From positions 1 through 34,826 of the forward strand of contig PEUO01000041.1 of NCBI GenBank assembly GCA_002780715.1: a stretch of DNA of 34,826 bases, read 5' to 3'. Below the pieces are notes generated by a model. The model did not search any database. It saw only the letters and a list, made by a program, of their open reading frames with translations, and was not told the origin of the DNA. The stretch comes from Deltaproteobacteria bacterium CG03_land_8_20_14_0_80_45_14. GTDB lineage: Bacteria > Desulfobacterota > BSN033 > UBA1163. The translations under genes were made by a program, and so were the position numbers. Shown in pieces: positions 8,380 through 16,099 of the stretch; positions within the stretch are counted from its first letter, which is position 1, and the number at the start of each line of letters is the position of its first letter.

Positions 8380-10884
8380 TCAGGCTAACCGAGCTTTTAC
8401 TTCTTCCATCTCGTAAGACTCGATGACATCCCCGAGTTTAATATCATTAAAATTCTCAATGCCGATACCACACTCAAGCCCTTGGCTACAATCCTTCATA
8501 TCGTCTTTGAATCGCCTGAGTGAAGAAATCCGGCCGTCATAGACGACGACATTGTCTCGCAGTAATCTCGCATGGGTTCCTTTGACGACTTTCCCATCTA
8601 TCACGAGACTGCCTGCCACGGCTCCCACTTTGCGGATGTTAAAAACCTGTATCACCTGTGCCCTTCCCAAGATATGTTCTTTGTAAGTGGGCTCAAGTAA
8701 TCCTTCCAAGGCATTCTTAATATCGGTGATCGCATCATAGATCACGGAATAAGTCCGGACATCGACATGTTCCTGCTCTGAGAGAGACTGAGCTTTCGGA
8801 CCCGGCCTCACATTAAAGCCAATGATGATCGCATTGGAAGCCGAAGCTAAATTCACATCGGTCTCTGTAATCCCGCCGACCGCATCATGAAGGATATTGA
8901 CCTTTACAGCATTCGTGGAGAGCTTTTTCAATGCCTCTTTCACGGCCTCGATGGATCCCTGGACATCTGCCTTAATAATGACATTCAGTTCTTTTACTTC
9001 CCCCTTCTTAATCTTATCATAGAGCTCCTCTAAGGAGACCTTGCTCAACTTTGAAAGTTCCTTTTCACGAATTTTTTCTTGTCGATAGAGGCTGATCTGT
9101 TTGGCCATCCTCTCTTCGGAGACAACGATGAACGTCTCCCCTGCCTCTGGAATATCGGTAAAACCCACCACCTCCACCGGGATAGAGGGACAAGCTTCTT
9201 CTATCTTCTGCCCTTTATCATTCAGCATCGCTCTGACCCTACCATAGTGCGAACCTGCGAGGAAGGCATCCCCTGTTTTCAACATTCCCTCCTGCACGAG
9301 GAGGGTTGCCACGGGACCTCTTCCTTTGTCCAATTTCGCTTCGATAATGACCCCTCGAGCAGGTTTGTCTGGATTGGCCCTTAATTCTAAAACCTCTGCC
9401 TGGAGGAGGATTAAATCCAGCAACTCTTTAATCCCTGTCTTCTGTTTGGCCGATACCTCAGTAAAAAGGGTATTCCCACCCCATTGCTCCGGGACGAGCC
9501 CATATTCCGAAAGGTCTTTCTTCACCTTTTCGGGGTTTGCGATCGGTTTATCAATCTTATTAATGGCGACCACAATTGGAACTTTGGCAGCTCGCGCATG
9601 ATCGATCGCCTCCTTTGTTTGTGGCATCATCCCATCATCCGCAGCGACCACCAAAACGACCACGTCTGTCACCTGAGCTCCTCTTGCCCTCATAGCGGTA
9701 AAGGCTTCATGACCGGGGGTGTCAATAAAAACCACATGCCCATTCTCTAATTCAACATCATAGGCCCCGATGTGCTGGGTGATTCCTCCGGCTTCCCCTC
9801 CCATCACATTCGTTTTTCTTATTGAATCCAAAAGCATGGTCTTTCCATGATCCACATGGCCCATGATCGTGACTACGGGGGGTCTGGGTTTCAACTGTTC
9901 GGGGAGGTCCTCTTTTCTTTCCAATAGCTCTTGGCGCTCCAAGGAGACTTTCTCCACCTCGTAGCCAAACTCGCTGGCCACCAGAGAGGCGACATCCGCA
10001 TCAATGAGCTGGTTGATATTTACCAGCACACCCATTTCCATCAACTTCTTAATCAATTCTCCACCTTTGACGCCCATCCTTTTTGCAAGATCCCCAACAG
10101 CGATGACTTCAGCGATTCGAATGATTCTTTTAATGGGTTTGGGGATAGTCACCTCTGTCTTCTTCGGCGTCCTTAATACCACCTTCTTCTTCATAGGTCG
10201 GAAGGACCTGAATCTGGGTTCGACCCCTTTCCCTTCACCTTTTTCTCCTTCGACCTCATCTTCCCCCAACATCCTTTCTTCAATTCTCTTTCTCTTTTTT
10301 ATAAACCCCTTTTTCTTCGCAAGGGGCCCCAATCTTTCTTTCTCCAATAATTCTTCTTTTTCCAGTAGCTTCACCTCAACCTTTTTTAGAGGAGCTTCCT
10401 TCGGTTTAAGCTCTTCAGCCTCTTTCTTGCCTTCTGCTATTTCCCCCGCTTCTTCAAGGGTAACCTGGGTTGGCACTGCCCCGATCGATCTTGGGGGGAG
10501 GATCTTTTTCTCTTCAGCCTTTTCCGAAATTTTCGGCTCGGTTTCGGCCTTTCCTTCTTTCTCTTTTGCTTTTGGAATCTTTCCACTTACCACCTCAGTG
10601 GCAACCTCGGGCTCGACGACAGCCAATAGAGGAGGTGGGGCCTCCACTTTAACTTTTAGGGTTCTTACCCTTCTCCGAATCACGGTGGGTTTGACCCGCT
10701 TCTCAACGATTTCTTTCTCAGAGTCCCTTTCGATAATCTTCTCATCAAAGGAGGAGACCTTTTTTTCAGGTTCGGTAAGTTTCTTATCTTTTACCTTCAC
10801 CCCCATTCGTTTCAATTTCATAAGCAGTTTGTCATCCCCCATCCCGACTTCGCGTGCAAGATCGAGGACTTTACTCTTTGTCAT
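8380..10884 (-). CDS. infB: translation initiation factor IF-2
   Basis: This 834-residue GTPase delivers fMet-tRNA to the 30S subunit and promotes subunit joining. It has an N-terminal IF2_N module (about 1-50), a long charged Lys/Glu-rich linker (about 50-250), and a second IF2_N module (about 253-305). The G domain follows with G1 GHVDHGKT (342-349), G3 DTPGHEAF (388-395), G4 NKID (442-445) and an SAK-type G5. Domains II-IV finish the protein ([20 protein letters not shown], then the fMet-tRNA-binding C2 domain). AGAGGAGG precedes the start. The extended low-complexity linker differs in length between species and is not odd in itself. Confidence 0.97.
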   Translation of the reverse strand: MTKSKVLDLAREVGMGDDKLLMKLKRMGVKVKDKKLTEPEKKVSSFDEKIIERDSEKEIVEKRVKPTVIRRRVRTLKVKVEAPPPLLAVVEPEVATEVVSGKIPKAKEKEGKAETEPKISEKAEEKKILPPRSIGAVPTQVTLEEAGEIAEGKKEAEELKPKEAPLKKVEVKLLEKEELLEKERLGPLAKKKGFIKKRKRIEERMLGEDEVEGEKGEGKGVEPRFRSFRPMKKKVVLRTPKKTEVTIPKPIKRIIRIAEVIAVGDLAKRMGVKGGELIKKLMEMGVLVNINQLIDADVASLVASEFGYEVEKVSLERQELLERKEDLPEQLKPRPPVVTIMGHVDHGKTMLLDSIRKTNVMGGEAGGITQHIGAYDVELENGHVVFIDTPGHEAFTAMRARGAQVTDVVVLVVAADDGMMPQTKEAIDHARAAKVPIVVAINKIDKPIANPEKVKKDLSEYGLVPEQWGGNTLFTEVSAKQKTGIKELLDLILLQAEVLELRANPDKPARGVIIEAKLDKGRGPVATLLVQEGMLKTGDAFLAGSHYGRVRAMLNDKGQKIEEACPSIPVEVVGFTDIPEAGETFIVVSEERMAKQISLYRQEKIREKELSKLSKVSLEELYDKIKKGEVKELNVIIKADVQGSIEAVKEALKKLSTNAVKVNILHDAVGGITETDVNLASASNAIIIGFNVRPGPKAQSLSEQEHVDVRTYSVIYDAITDIKNALEGLLEPTYKEHILGRAQVIQVFNIRKVGAVAGSLVIDGKVVKGTHARLLRDNVVVYDGRISSLRRFKDDMKDCSQGLECGIGIENFNDIKLGDVIESYEMEEVKARLA

Positions 10885-10896
10885 TCCCTTCCTCCT

Positions 10897-11172
10897 CTAA
10901 TTCAACCCTTTCCACTCTTTGGAAAAACCTTTTGCTGAAAGATACCGGAAATCCATCGTCTCCAAGAACCCAACCCCTCTCTTCTTTTTCTTTGCCGTGT
11001 TTAAACATCCGAGATCTGGACAGAGATAAAACCCCCGCCCTGGATGAGGCTTCTTCTCGTTCACCACCACCACTCCTTCATCACTTAGGGTCAACCAAAT
11101 CATTTCCTCTTTCTTCCTTTTCTTCCGACATCCAATACATGTACGAATGGGGGCATGCCCTTTCTGACTCAT
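10897..11172 (-). CDS. ylxR: YlxR (DUF448) family RNA-binding protein
   Basis: This 91-residue small basic protein belongs to the DUF448/YlxR family, implicated in RNA binding and, in B. subtilis, reported to influence transcription and RNase P. The family motifs are visible: RTCIGCRKKRKKEEM near the N-terminus and PGRGFYLCPD at about 44-53. The start ATG overlaps the nusA stop as ATGA and is preceded by GAAGGAAAGAG, so it is probably translationally coupled to nusA. The L7Ae-like ylxQ gene that often follows is absent; infB comes only 12 bp later. Confidence 0.93.
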   Translation of the reverse strand: MSQKGHAPIRTCIGCRKKRKKEEMIWLTLSDEGVVVVNEKKPHPGRGFYLCPDLGCLNTAKKKKRGVGFLETMDFRYLSAKGFSKEWKGLN

Positions 11173-12647
11173 GCTCTCTTTCCTTCGATATAATGTTTTG
11201 CTGTTTGGATCAATTTTGACGCCTTCTTGACCCCGATCCCTGGAAGGGCAGAAAGCTTCTCAATATTCGTTTCCAAAATATCATAAACGGTCTTAAATCC
11301 ATTCGCTTCTAATAGTTGGGCCGTTTTCTCCCCTACTCCTTCCATCCGGTCCACCGGATCGAGAGCAGGATCACCAGTTGTTGAAAGAGCTTCTTGGCTG
11401 ACCTCTGCGCCTTCTTCTCTTCGGGACATCTGAATCGCCCCTTTGACGATCTCAGCAGCCTTTTCTTTCTCAATTTCTAAAACCTTTGCTAACTCTTCTG
11501 GGTCAACCTCGGACACCTCCTTGATCGATCGGAAGCCTTCGTTATAAAGGACACGGCTCGCCACATCTCCGATATGAGGGAGGCTCTTAAACTTTTCCAA
11601 AATTTCACTGGAGATCTTCTCCATCCTGGATTCACTCTTAATATCGATCTTCCATCCAGTTAATTTGGAGGCTAATCGGACATTTTGGCCTTTCTTCCCG
11701 ATGGCGAGGGAGAGTTGATCGTCTGCCACGACCACTTCCATATGACGATTTTCCTCATCGATATAGACCCTAGAGATTTTGGCCGGGGCCAAAGCATTAC
11801 ACACATATTTGGCTTGATCTTGAGACCAAGGAATAATATCGATCCGCTCCCCTCGAAGTTCTTGGACCACGCTCTGGACTCGAGAACCCCTCATTCCTAC
11901 ACAGGCCCCCACTGGATCCACATCCCGGTTCGAACTATAGACAGAGATCTTTGCCCTCTCACCTGGTTCCCGGGCAGCGCTGATCATTTTGATCACTCCC
12001 TCAGAGATCTCAGGCACTTCCATCTCAAACAACTTGATCAAAAATCCTGGATGAGTCCTAGAAACAAAAATTTGCGGTCCCTTTGAGTTCTTCTGTACAT
12101 CAAGAATATAGGCCCGAAGCCGCTCCCCTTGCCGGTAGCTCTCCCCAGAAATTTGTTCTTTCGATAAAAGAACGGCTTCTGCCCTACCAATGCTAATATA
12201 GAGATTTCCCTTCTCCATCCTCTGAACGGTTCCACTGACCAAATCTCCCTTTCGATCCTTAAATTCATTATAGACATTCTCTCGTTCAGCGTCTCGCACC
12301 TTCTGGATGATCACCTGCTTCGCCGTCTGGGCTCCAATTCGCCCGAAGTCGGTATTTAACTTCACTCCCAGGCTGTCTCCGATCTGTGCTTCGCTGTCCA
12401 ATTCCCTGGCCTCTTCCAGAGAGATCTCCGTCGATGGATTCGTCACTTCCTCCACAACCTGCTTGAACTGAAACAACTCCACTTCACCCGCCTCTTCATT
12501 AAAGTGGACTTCTATCTCCCCCTGGTGTCCATATTTCTTTCTCGAAGCAGTCAGCACGGCCTGTTCTAAGGCTTCGATGATCACCTTCCGGTCAATCCCT
12601 TTATCCTTTCCCACTTGATCAATCACAAAATTGAGATTGGATGGCAT
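11169..12647 (-). CDS. nusA: transcription termination/antitermination factor NusA
   Basis: This 492-residue RNA polymerase-associated factor controls pausing, intrinsic termination and antitermination. Domains in order are the N-terminal polymerase-binding domain (about 1-125), S1 (GDLVSGTVQRMEKGNLYISI, about 134-200), tandem KH domains (VGMRGSRVQSVVQEL and AIGKKGQNVRLASKL), and a C-terminal helix-hairpin-helix repeat region (IGDVASRVLYNEGF, then MEGVGEKTAQLLEANGF and LPGIGVKKASKLI). The last part is the acidic-repeat/RPA2-related extension seen in proteobacterial NusA. The start ATG has AAAGGGAGAG upstream. It is encoded downstream of an intrinsic terminator in the operon leader. Confidence 0.97.
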   Translation of the reverse strand: MPSNLNFVIDQVGKDKGIDRKVIIEALEQAVLTASRKKYGHQGEIEVHFNEEAGEVELFQFKQVVEEVTNPSTEISLEEARELDSEAQIGDSLGVKLNTDFGRIGAQTAKQVIIQKVRDAERENVYNEFKDRKGDLVSGTVQRMEKGNLYISIGRAEAVLLSKEQISGESYRQGERLRAYILDVQKNSKGPQIFVSRTHPGFLIKLFEMEVPEISEGVIKMISAAREPGERAKISVYSSNRDVDPVGACVGMRGSRVQSVVQELRGERIDIIPWSQDQAKYVCNALAPAKISRVYIDEENRHMEVVVADDQLSLAIGKKGQNVRLASKLTGWKIDIKSESRMEKISSEILEKFKSLPHIGDVASRVLYNEGFRSIKEVSEVDPEELAKVLEIEKEKAAEIVKGAIQMSRREEGAEVSQEALSTTGDPALDPVDRMEGVGEKTAQLLEANGFKTVYDILETNIEKLSALPGIGVKKASKLIQTAKHYIEGKRA

Positions 12648-12670
12648 AATTCATCTCTCCCTTTTAACAT

Positions 12671-12703
12671 GAAGCTCCTTCCGCCAAGGCTGGACGGAGC
12701 TTC
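12671..12703 (-). other. hairpin in the rimP-nusA spacer
   Basis: GAAGCTCC at 12671 pairs with GGAGCTTC ending at 12703, and the stem extends inward with one or two mismatches. There is no adjacent T-run on the minus strand. It stands about 24 bp before the nusA start, next to its ribosome-binding site. It could be an mRNA processing or stability element, or a translational control hairpin. Confidence 0.6.
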
Positions 12704-12717
12704 CCTGAAATGTAATA

Positions 12718-13209
12718 TCATTTTATATGGTGCCCCTTTCGGAGCACATCCTGGTCAACTTCCAAGTTGGCTTTTGCCACATTGGAGAGAGGAATCTGAA
12801 AGACCCCTCCCTCTACTTCTATTTCAATTTGGTTCTCTGAAACTCTCAGGAGTCTCCCTTTAAATTGCCGCCGATTTTCAATGGAATCGACAGTCTTCAC
12901 TTTGATCAAACGGTGGCGATATTTCATAAAGTCCTTTTCGGTTTTTAATGGACGGGTAAGACCTGGAGAGGAAACTTCTAACGTATACGGGGTTTGTATG
13001 AAATCCTCTACATCTAAACTCCTTCCAACCTCATGACTGACTCGGATACAATCGTCAAGGGTGACCCCTCCTTCTTTGTCCAGAGTGAGGCGAAGGACCC
13101 ATCCTTTTGATTCTCTCCGATATTCAGTATCTACCAAATCCATTCCTTCATTCAAAAGGATGGGATCGGCAAGGGCGCGTACCCTATCCACAATCTCATT
13201 TTTCACCAT
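12718..13209 (-). CDS. rimP: ribosome maturation factor RimP
   Basis: This 163-residue protein is required for maturation of the 30S subunit. The N-terminal alpha/beta domain is marked by GMDLVDTEYRRE, LRLTLDKEGGVTLDDC and the family signature YTLEVSSPGLTRPL (about 95-108). The C-terminal part is an SH3-like beta-barrel (FKGRLLRVSENQIEIEVEGG). rimP-nusA-infB order is conserved across bacteria. The annotated ATG at 13209 has only a weak GTGAGAG element directly upstream, and the following GTG codon is an alternative start. It is the first gene after the operon promoter and the leader terminator. Confidence 0.94.
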   Translation of the reverse strand: MVKNEIVDRVRALADPILLNEGMDLVDTEYRRESKGWVLRLTLDKEGGVTLDDCIRVSHEVGRSLDVEDFIQTPYTLEVSSPGLTRPLKTEKDFMKYRHRLIKVKTVDSIENRRQFKGRLLRVSENQIEIEVEGGVFQIPLSNVAKANLEVDQDVLRKGHHIK

Positions 13210-13233
13210 CTCTCACGCTTAATCAGCTTTTTT

Positions 13234-13264
13234 AAAAAAAAAGCGGGCACATAGCCCGCTTTTT
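13234..13264 (-). terminator. intrinsic terminator/attenuator in the rimP-nusA operon leader
   Basis: A perfect stem AAAAAGCGGGC / GCCCGCTTTTT with a 5-nt loop is followed on the minus strand by a run of nine T (13242 down to 13234). It lies between the sigma-70 promoter at 13290-13318 and the rimP start at 13209. It would therefore end transcripts begun at that promoter as well as read-through from lapA. The structure is also terminator-like on the plus strand. Confidence 0.88.
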
Positions 13265-13289
13265 CAGCAGACCAACTAATTACGTAATA

Positions 13290-13318
13290 ACTATACTACA
13301 ATTCACTCTGGGATGCAA
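13290..13318 (-). promoter_or_regulatory. sigma-70 promoter of the rimP-nusA-infB operon
   Basis: TTGCAT (-35, 13313-13318) and TATAGT (-10, 13290-13295) stand at exactly 17-bp spacing on the minus strand. Transcription would begin near 13283, giving a leader of about 75 nt that includes the terminator hairpin. Confidence 0.78.
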
Positions 13319-13388
13319 GAAAAATTTTAATCCGCCCTGGGGAAATTTCCCTCATCATGATAAAGAATCCCCTTCACTGATCAGAAGG

Positions 13389-13727
13389 TTAACTCTCTTT
13401 TTTGAGAAAAGAGGGCTGATCCAAACCAGGACCCCGAAGCGATTGGATCTCTCTCTCCAACCTTTCAATCGTTTTTTGGTTTTGACGAAGGGTCTTTTTG
13501 AGTTGAAAGCGTCTATAAATGTCACCCACTCCCCCAATCAAGACTCCCAAAAAAATGGAGCAAAGAATAACCAAGAAGAGAGGGAGAGGAATTTTTGGAA
13601 TTTCAAACCATTGATAATTCTCTGTGGGGAAAACGAAGCGCAGTGTGACCTCGCTTCTATTTTGAATGGAAAAAAGGATCGCCACGAAAAAGGCCAACAT
13701 CCAAAGCAATGTTTTGACCCATCTCAC
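13389..13727 (-). CDS. LapA-domain (DUF1049) inner-membrane protein
   Basis: This 112-residue protein has two predicted membrane helices (about 6-22 and 48-70), separated by a short periplasmic loop with the family NRSEVTLRFVF-type sequence. A cytoplasmic coiled-coil-like tail follows (QKTIERLEREIQSL). This matches the lipopolysaccharide-assembly LapA/YciS family, known in E. coli to work with LapB in controlling LpxC turnover. No lapB is visible here, so that role is only inferred. The start is GTG with AGGAGG 8 nt upstream. The gene begins 4 bp after the HIT gene ends, so they are probably cotranscribed. Confidence 0.85.
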   Translation of the reverse strand: MRWVKTLLWMLAFFVAILFSIQNRSEVTLRFVFPTENYQWFEIPKIPLPLFLVILCSIFLGVLIGGVGDIYRRFQLKKTLRQNQKTIERLEREIQSLRGPGLDQPSFLKKES

Positions 13728-13731
13728 CTTT

Positions 13732-14241
13732 TCATCCTCCTTTCTGGACTTTCTTTTTCCTCAAAAGATCCATAAAGGTAGCGTGAAGTTTCTGATAGGT
13801 TTTTTCTAAATATTCAGGGACGATCTTCGTTTCCCCTATCACTGGCATAAAATTGGTATCTCCTGCCCATCTCGGGACAATATGGAGATGGAGATGGTCT
13901 TCTCCAGCCCCCCCTACCTTCCCGATATTCATCCCAATATTGAATCCATGTGGACGAAGGCTTGTCTTCAGCACCTGTGTGGAGGCTTTCAATAAGTCGA
14001 AAAGCTCTTTTAATTCATTACTGTCTAATTGCTCCAGATTGAGGCAGTGGCGTTTGGGAACAACCATCAGATGGCCGTTGGTATAAGGATATTTATTCAT
14101 GACCACAAACACATATTCACCCTGATAGAGGATGAGGTTTTTTTTGTTCTTTTTATCCTTAAGTCCTTTGCAAAAGAAACACCCTCTCTTTTTCTCTCCT
14201 AAAATATAATCCATTCTCCACGGGGCCCAAAGATATTTCAT
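13732..14241 (-). CDS. HIT-family hydrolase/phosphorylase (Ap4A phosphorylase-like)
   Basis: This 169-residue HIT protein has the histidine triad HLHLHIV (H116-H118-H120, the middle His being the expected nucleophile). The N-terminal WAPWRMDYI and a CFFC pair (21-24) put it with the Ap4A phosphorylase/hydrolase-type HIT proteins, which clear dinucleoside polyphosphates. The substrate preference is not decided by sequence. NGHLMVVPKRH is the usual second HIT block. The start is preceded by an AAGGGA element about 9-11 nt upstream. It probably forms a two-gene unit with the LapA-like gene. Confidence 0.92.
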   Translation of the reverse strand: MKYLWAPWRMDYILGEKKRGCFFCKGLKDKKNKKNLILYQGEYVFVVMNKYPYTNGHLMVVPKRHCLNLEQLDSNELKELFDLLKASTQVLKTSLRPHGFNIGMNIGKVGGAGEDHLHLHIVPRWAGDTNFMPVIGETKIVPEYLEKTYQKLHATFMDLLRKKKVQKGG

Positions 14242-14283
14242 TGCTTTCCATCCCTTCGCAATAGGTTATCCGCCTTTTATTTC

Positions 14284-14300
14284 TATCAAAAGCTTTGATA
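14284..14300. promoter_or_regulatory. operator-like dyad upstream of the HIT gene
   Basis: TATCAAA-AGC-TTTGATA is a perfect 7+3+7 dyad, 43 bp upstream of the HIT start. No T-run follows, so it looks more like a protein-binding site than a terminator. No regulator is identified. Confidence 0.4.
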
Positions 14301-14334
14301 AGACCTTCCTCCTGACCTATACCGCTACCACGGT

Positions 14335-14366
14335 TCATCTCTGAGATCAATTTTTAATAGAGATGA
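14335..14366 (-). other. hairpin in the HNH-HIT spacer
   Basis: TCATCTCT (14335-14342) and AGAGATGA (14359-14366) form a perfect 8-bp inverted repeat with a 16-nt loop, 37 bp beyond the HNH stop codon. It lacks a T-run on the minus strand, so a 3'-end stability hairpin is as likely as a terminator. Confidence 0.4.
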
Positions 14367-14402
14367 GAGGTATATAGGAGTATAGATGTTCATAGAGAAA
14401 AA

Positions 14403-14927
14403 TTAAGAAGCCAACTCCAGATTAAGGTAGAGATAATCCTTCCAGGGATCCGGGGTTTCTTTGATCCCAAGACTCATCGGCAATAGGGGTATCCAAAGGG
14501 GCGCCCTGGGTTTTCGGATCAGCGACATCCCAGCTTCTTCAGGTGTCCTCCCCCCCTTTTTAAGATTACAGGCTATGCAACAGGTCACGACATTGGTCCA
14601 TTCCGTTTGTCCCCCCTTTGAACGTGGAATGACATGGTCATAGGTCAACTCCTTGTGCTCAAAAGGGGTGCCACAGTACTGACACTTTCCCCGATCCCGG
14701 ACATAAAGATTCTGGCGGGAAAATTTAACAATAGGAATTTTTCTTTTAATAAAACGATTCAATCGAATCACGGCGGGTAGCCGTAAGGAAATGCTGACGC
14801 CTCGAATCATGCGATCGTATTCTTCAATCACCTCTACTTTTTCAAGCATCACCATGATGATCGCTTTTTTCCAAGTCACTACTTTTAATGGCTCAAATGT
14901 AGAGTTGAGAAGTAATGTCCATTCCAT
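14403..14927 (-). CDS. HNH endonuclease-domain protein
   Basis: This 174-residue protein has a complete HNH/zinc-finger nuclease fold: CQYC (C82, C85), DHVIPRSKGG (D97-H98), N112 and CxxCN (C117, C120, N121). The N-terminal 75 residues (LLNSTFEPLKVVTWKKAI...) are the conserved extension typical of stand-alone HNH proteins common in deltaproteobacteria, cyanobacteria and others. Their function is unknown. No intron, phage or restriction-modification genes stand beside it. It has its own promoter at 14970-14998. Confidence 0.88.
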   Translation of the reverse strand: MEWTLLLNSTFEPLKVVTWKKAIIMVMLEKVEVIEEYDRMIRGVSISLRLPAVIRLNRFIKRKIPIVKFSRQNLYVRDRGKCQYCGTPFEHKELTYDHVIPRSKGGQTEWTNVVTCCIACNLKKGGRTPEEAGMSLIRKPRAPLWIPLLPMSLGIKETPDPWKDYLYLNLELAS

Positions 14928-14969
14928 CTTTTAATAAAGAAACAAAAATATCCCTTTGAATTTTGGGTA

Positions 14970-14998
14970 GATATATCGATTTTTAATTCAATTGTCAA
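14970..14998 (-). promoter_or_regulatory. sigma-70 promoter of the HNH gene
   Basis: A consensus -35 TTGACA (14993-14998) and -10 TATATC (14970-14975) are separated by 17 bp, 43 bp upstream of the HNH start codon on the minus strand. Confidence 0.65.
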
Positions 14999-15057
14999 GT
15001 ATTTTAAGGGAGAGCTCTAAAAAATTACTTTACGCTCTCTTGAGATTTCCAGACTTT

Positions 15058-15156
15058 TCAGAAATCTCTAAGGAACGGAATAGCTTTTTGAATCACCTCT
15101 TCCAATCGAAGGTATTACGCCTGATGAAGGAAACGACAACCTTTCGGTGAGATCAT
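15058..15156 (-). pseudogene. short ORF interrupted by one in-frame stop (possible remnant)
   Basis: Reading the minus strand from ATG 15156 gives MISPKGCRFLHQA, a TAA, then in the same frame YLRLEEVIQKAIPFLRDF and TGA. The second part has an ordinary protein-like composition and amphipathic pattern. The total is 31 sense codons. It may be a decayed gene remnant or a chance ORF. No family is recognised. Confidence 0.25.
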
Positions 15157-15316
15157 GATTTAAGGGAAAAGCCTTATCCCAAAATGACATTTTTTATCCA
15201 AATAACAATCTTTGTCACTTTAATAAACTAATCTTAAGGGATATTTTTCTCATTCTCAAATGTATTTATCCTTAAATTTCAATAAATTATTCATATTCCG
15301 GTTCAATTTATTAATC

Positions 15317-15332
15317 TGGCAGAAAAATTGCA
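15317..15332 (+). promoter_or_regulatory. sigma-54 (-24/-12) promoter candidate, plus strand
   Basis: TGGCAGAAAAATTGCA matches TGGCACG-N4-TTGCW, with the invariant GG (15318-15319) and GC (15330-15331) correctly spaced. The predicted start is near 15342. It points at the short ORFs at 15488-15635 and, further on, the exported protein at 15718. Confidence 0.65.
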
Positions 15333-15492
15333 TAAAAAATACTATAGTTCAATTTTTTTAATTCTTTAAAGAATTTTTCTCTCTATTCCTCCTCCTTTAT
15401 ATTGCAACCCTTGTGTCATTGGCACACAAGTTTAAATATGACGACCTCATTCTTAAATTTCCGAGACTTCTTTTTACTGTAAGGATAAACCG

Positions 15493-15615
15493 ATGGTGAA
15501 GGTGACAAAAGAAACGGTAGTGGCCAATTTATATCTCATGAAGATTCATTTGCTGATCCTCAAGTTATTCGTCGTCAAGGAATTCTCTTCCTTGATGATG
15601 AAAATACTTCATTAA
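15493..15615 (+). CDS. possible 40-residue small ORF, unknown
   Basis: An ATG with TAAGGA 8 nt upstream opens a 40-codon ORF that is hydrophobic in its second half (NLYLMKIHLLILKLFVV). A different frame of the same DNA (15488-15635, no ATG) reads as a more ordinary acidic sequence ending FLDDENTSLKFNAHN. Only one, or neither, is real. If the second frame is the real one, this is the 3' remnant of a lost gene. It lies downstream of the sigma-54 candidate. Confidence 0.25.
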   Translation: MVKVTKETVVANLYLMKIHLLILKLFVVKEFSSLMMKILH

Positions 15616-15655
15616 AATTTAATGCTCATAACTAATTTTATTTCATTTAAAGCAG

Positions 15656-15684
15656 TTGACAATTCTCTTTAACTTTGATAGGTT
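15656..15684 (+). promoter_or_regulatory. sigma-70 promoter of the exported small protein
   Basis: A perfect -35 TTGACA (15656-15661) and a -10-like TAGGTT (15679-15684) stand 17 bp apart, 34 bp before the ATG at 15718. Confidence 0.6.
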
Positions 15685-15717
15685 TTATTCAAATTGATCA
15701 TAAAGGAGGAACTTCTC

Positions 15718-16026
15718 ATGAAAGGATTTAAAAAGATTTTGCTGTTATTATTGACCCTTTCATTAGTCATTGGCAGTCTTTATTCAACAGGGTGGGCCGG
15801 AGATAGATTTGGGAAGGATGACCCTGTCGCACATGGATGGAGTGCCCTGGATATAATTTTCGCCAGACCCCTTGGGGTTGCTGCGGGAATCGTGGGGACT
15901 GCCATTTTCGTCGTCTCACTGCCTTTTACTATTCCCGCGGGGGGTGTGGGCGACGCAGCAGATATGTTTATTGTTAAACCTTTCCAATTCTCCTTCACTC
16001 GGGAATTCCCGGATGAAGATATTTAA
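15718..16026 (+). CDS. conserved small exported protein, unknown function
   Basis: This is the only confident plus-strand gene. The track starts it at a TTG (15694), but the real start is ATG 15718, preceded by AAAGGAGGA at 7-nt spacing (102 aa). It has a classical signal peptide (KKILLLLLTLSLVIGSLYSTGWA, cleavage after WA). A conserved body follows, with RPLGVAAGIVGTAIFVVSLPFT, a GGVGDAAD turn and a final PFQFSFTREF segment. The second hydrophobic stretch suggests membrane association. I recall similar short proteins in Geobacter-type genomes, sometimes mislabelled as transporters. No function is established. It could be controlled by both a sigma-54 and a sigma-70 promoter. Confidence 0.85.
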   Translation: MKGFKKILLLLLTLSLVIGSLYSTGWAGDRFGKDDPVAHGWSALDIIFARPLGVAAGIVGTAIFVVSLPFTIPAGGVGDAADMFIVKPFQFSFTREFPDEDI

Positions 16027-16054
16027 AACCAACTAACTGGGAAGGGAAGCACTT

Positions 16055-16086
16055 AAAGAGATGATTGGTAACAGAATTATCTCTTT
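16055..16086 (+). terminator. weak terminator after the exported protein gene
   Basis: AAAGAGAT (16055-16062) and ATCTCTTT (16079-16086) form an 8-bp stem with a 16-nt loop, followed on the plus strand by T and CATATTTC. It is AU-rich, so the call is tentative. Confidence 0.35.
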
Positions 16087-16099
16087 TCATATTTCTCTC

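Larger units (their letters stand above)
14928..15717. other. 790-bp AT-rich spacer between divergent genes
   Basis: This stretch separates the minus-strand HNH gene from the plus-strand exported protein. It contains the HNH promoter, an interrupted minus ORF (15058-15156), and an 8-bp perfect hairpin (GAGATTTC / GAAATCTC, 15042-15068). It also contains a sigma-54 promoter (15317-15332), a 16-bp perfect palindrome AATTCTTTAAAGAATT (15360-15375), a 7-bp dyad CTTGTGT/ACACAAG (15410-15430), two overlapping short plus ORFs (15488-15635) and a sigma-70 promoter (15656-15684). I see no tRNA and no known riboswitch consensus. Confidence 0.7.

Noticed and set aside
10004-10900. 298-residue plus-strand ORF
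   Set aside because: It lies entirely antisense to infB. Its Ser/Phe-rich product is the reverse reading of the Lys/Glu-rich IF-2 linker.
14159-14350. 63-residue ORF upstream of HIT
   Set aside because: It overlaps the HIT start in another frame, has no ribosome site, and spans the dyad and hairpin elements.
14403-14927. HNH gene as a homing endonuclease or restriction enzyme
   Set aside because: There is no intron, intein or methyltransferase partner. The N-terminal extension fits the common stand-alone HNH family.
15119-15155. CTGATGA resembling a hammerhead ribozyme core
   Set aside because: The required GAAA after stem II and the paired stems I and III are missing.
14928-15717. Possible c-di-GMP (GEMM) riboswitch, given the PilZ neighbours
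   Set aside because: I looked on both strands for the conserved GEMM core and its tetraloop-receptor features and found none.
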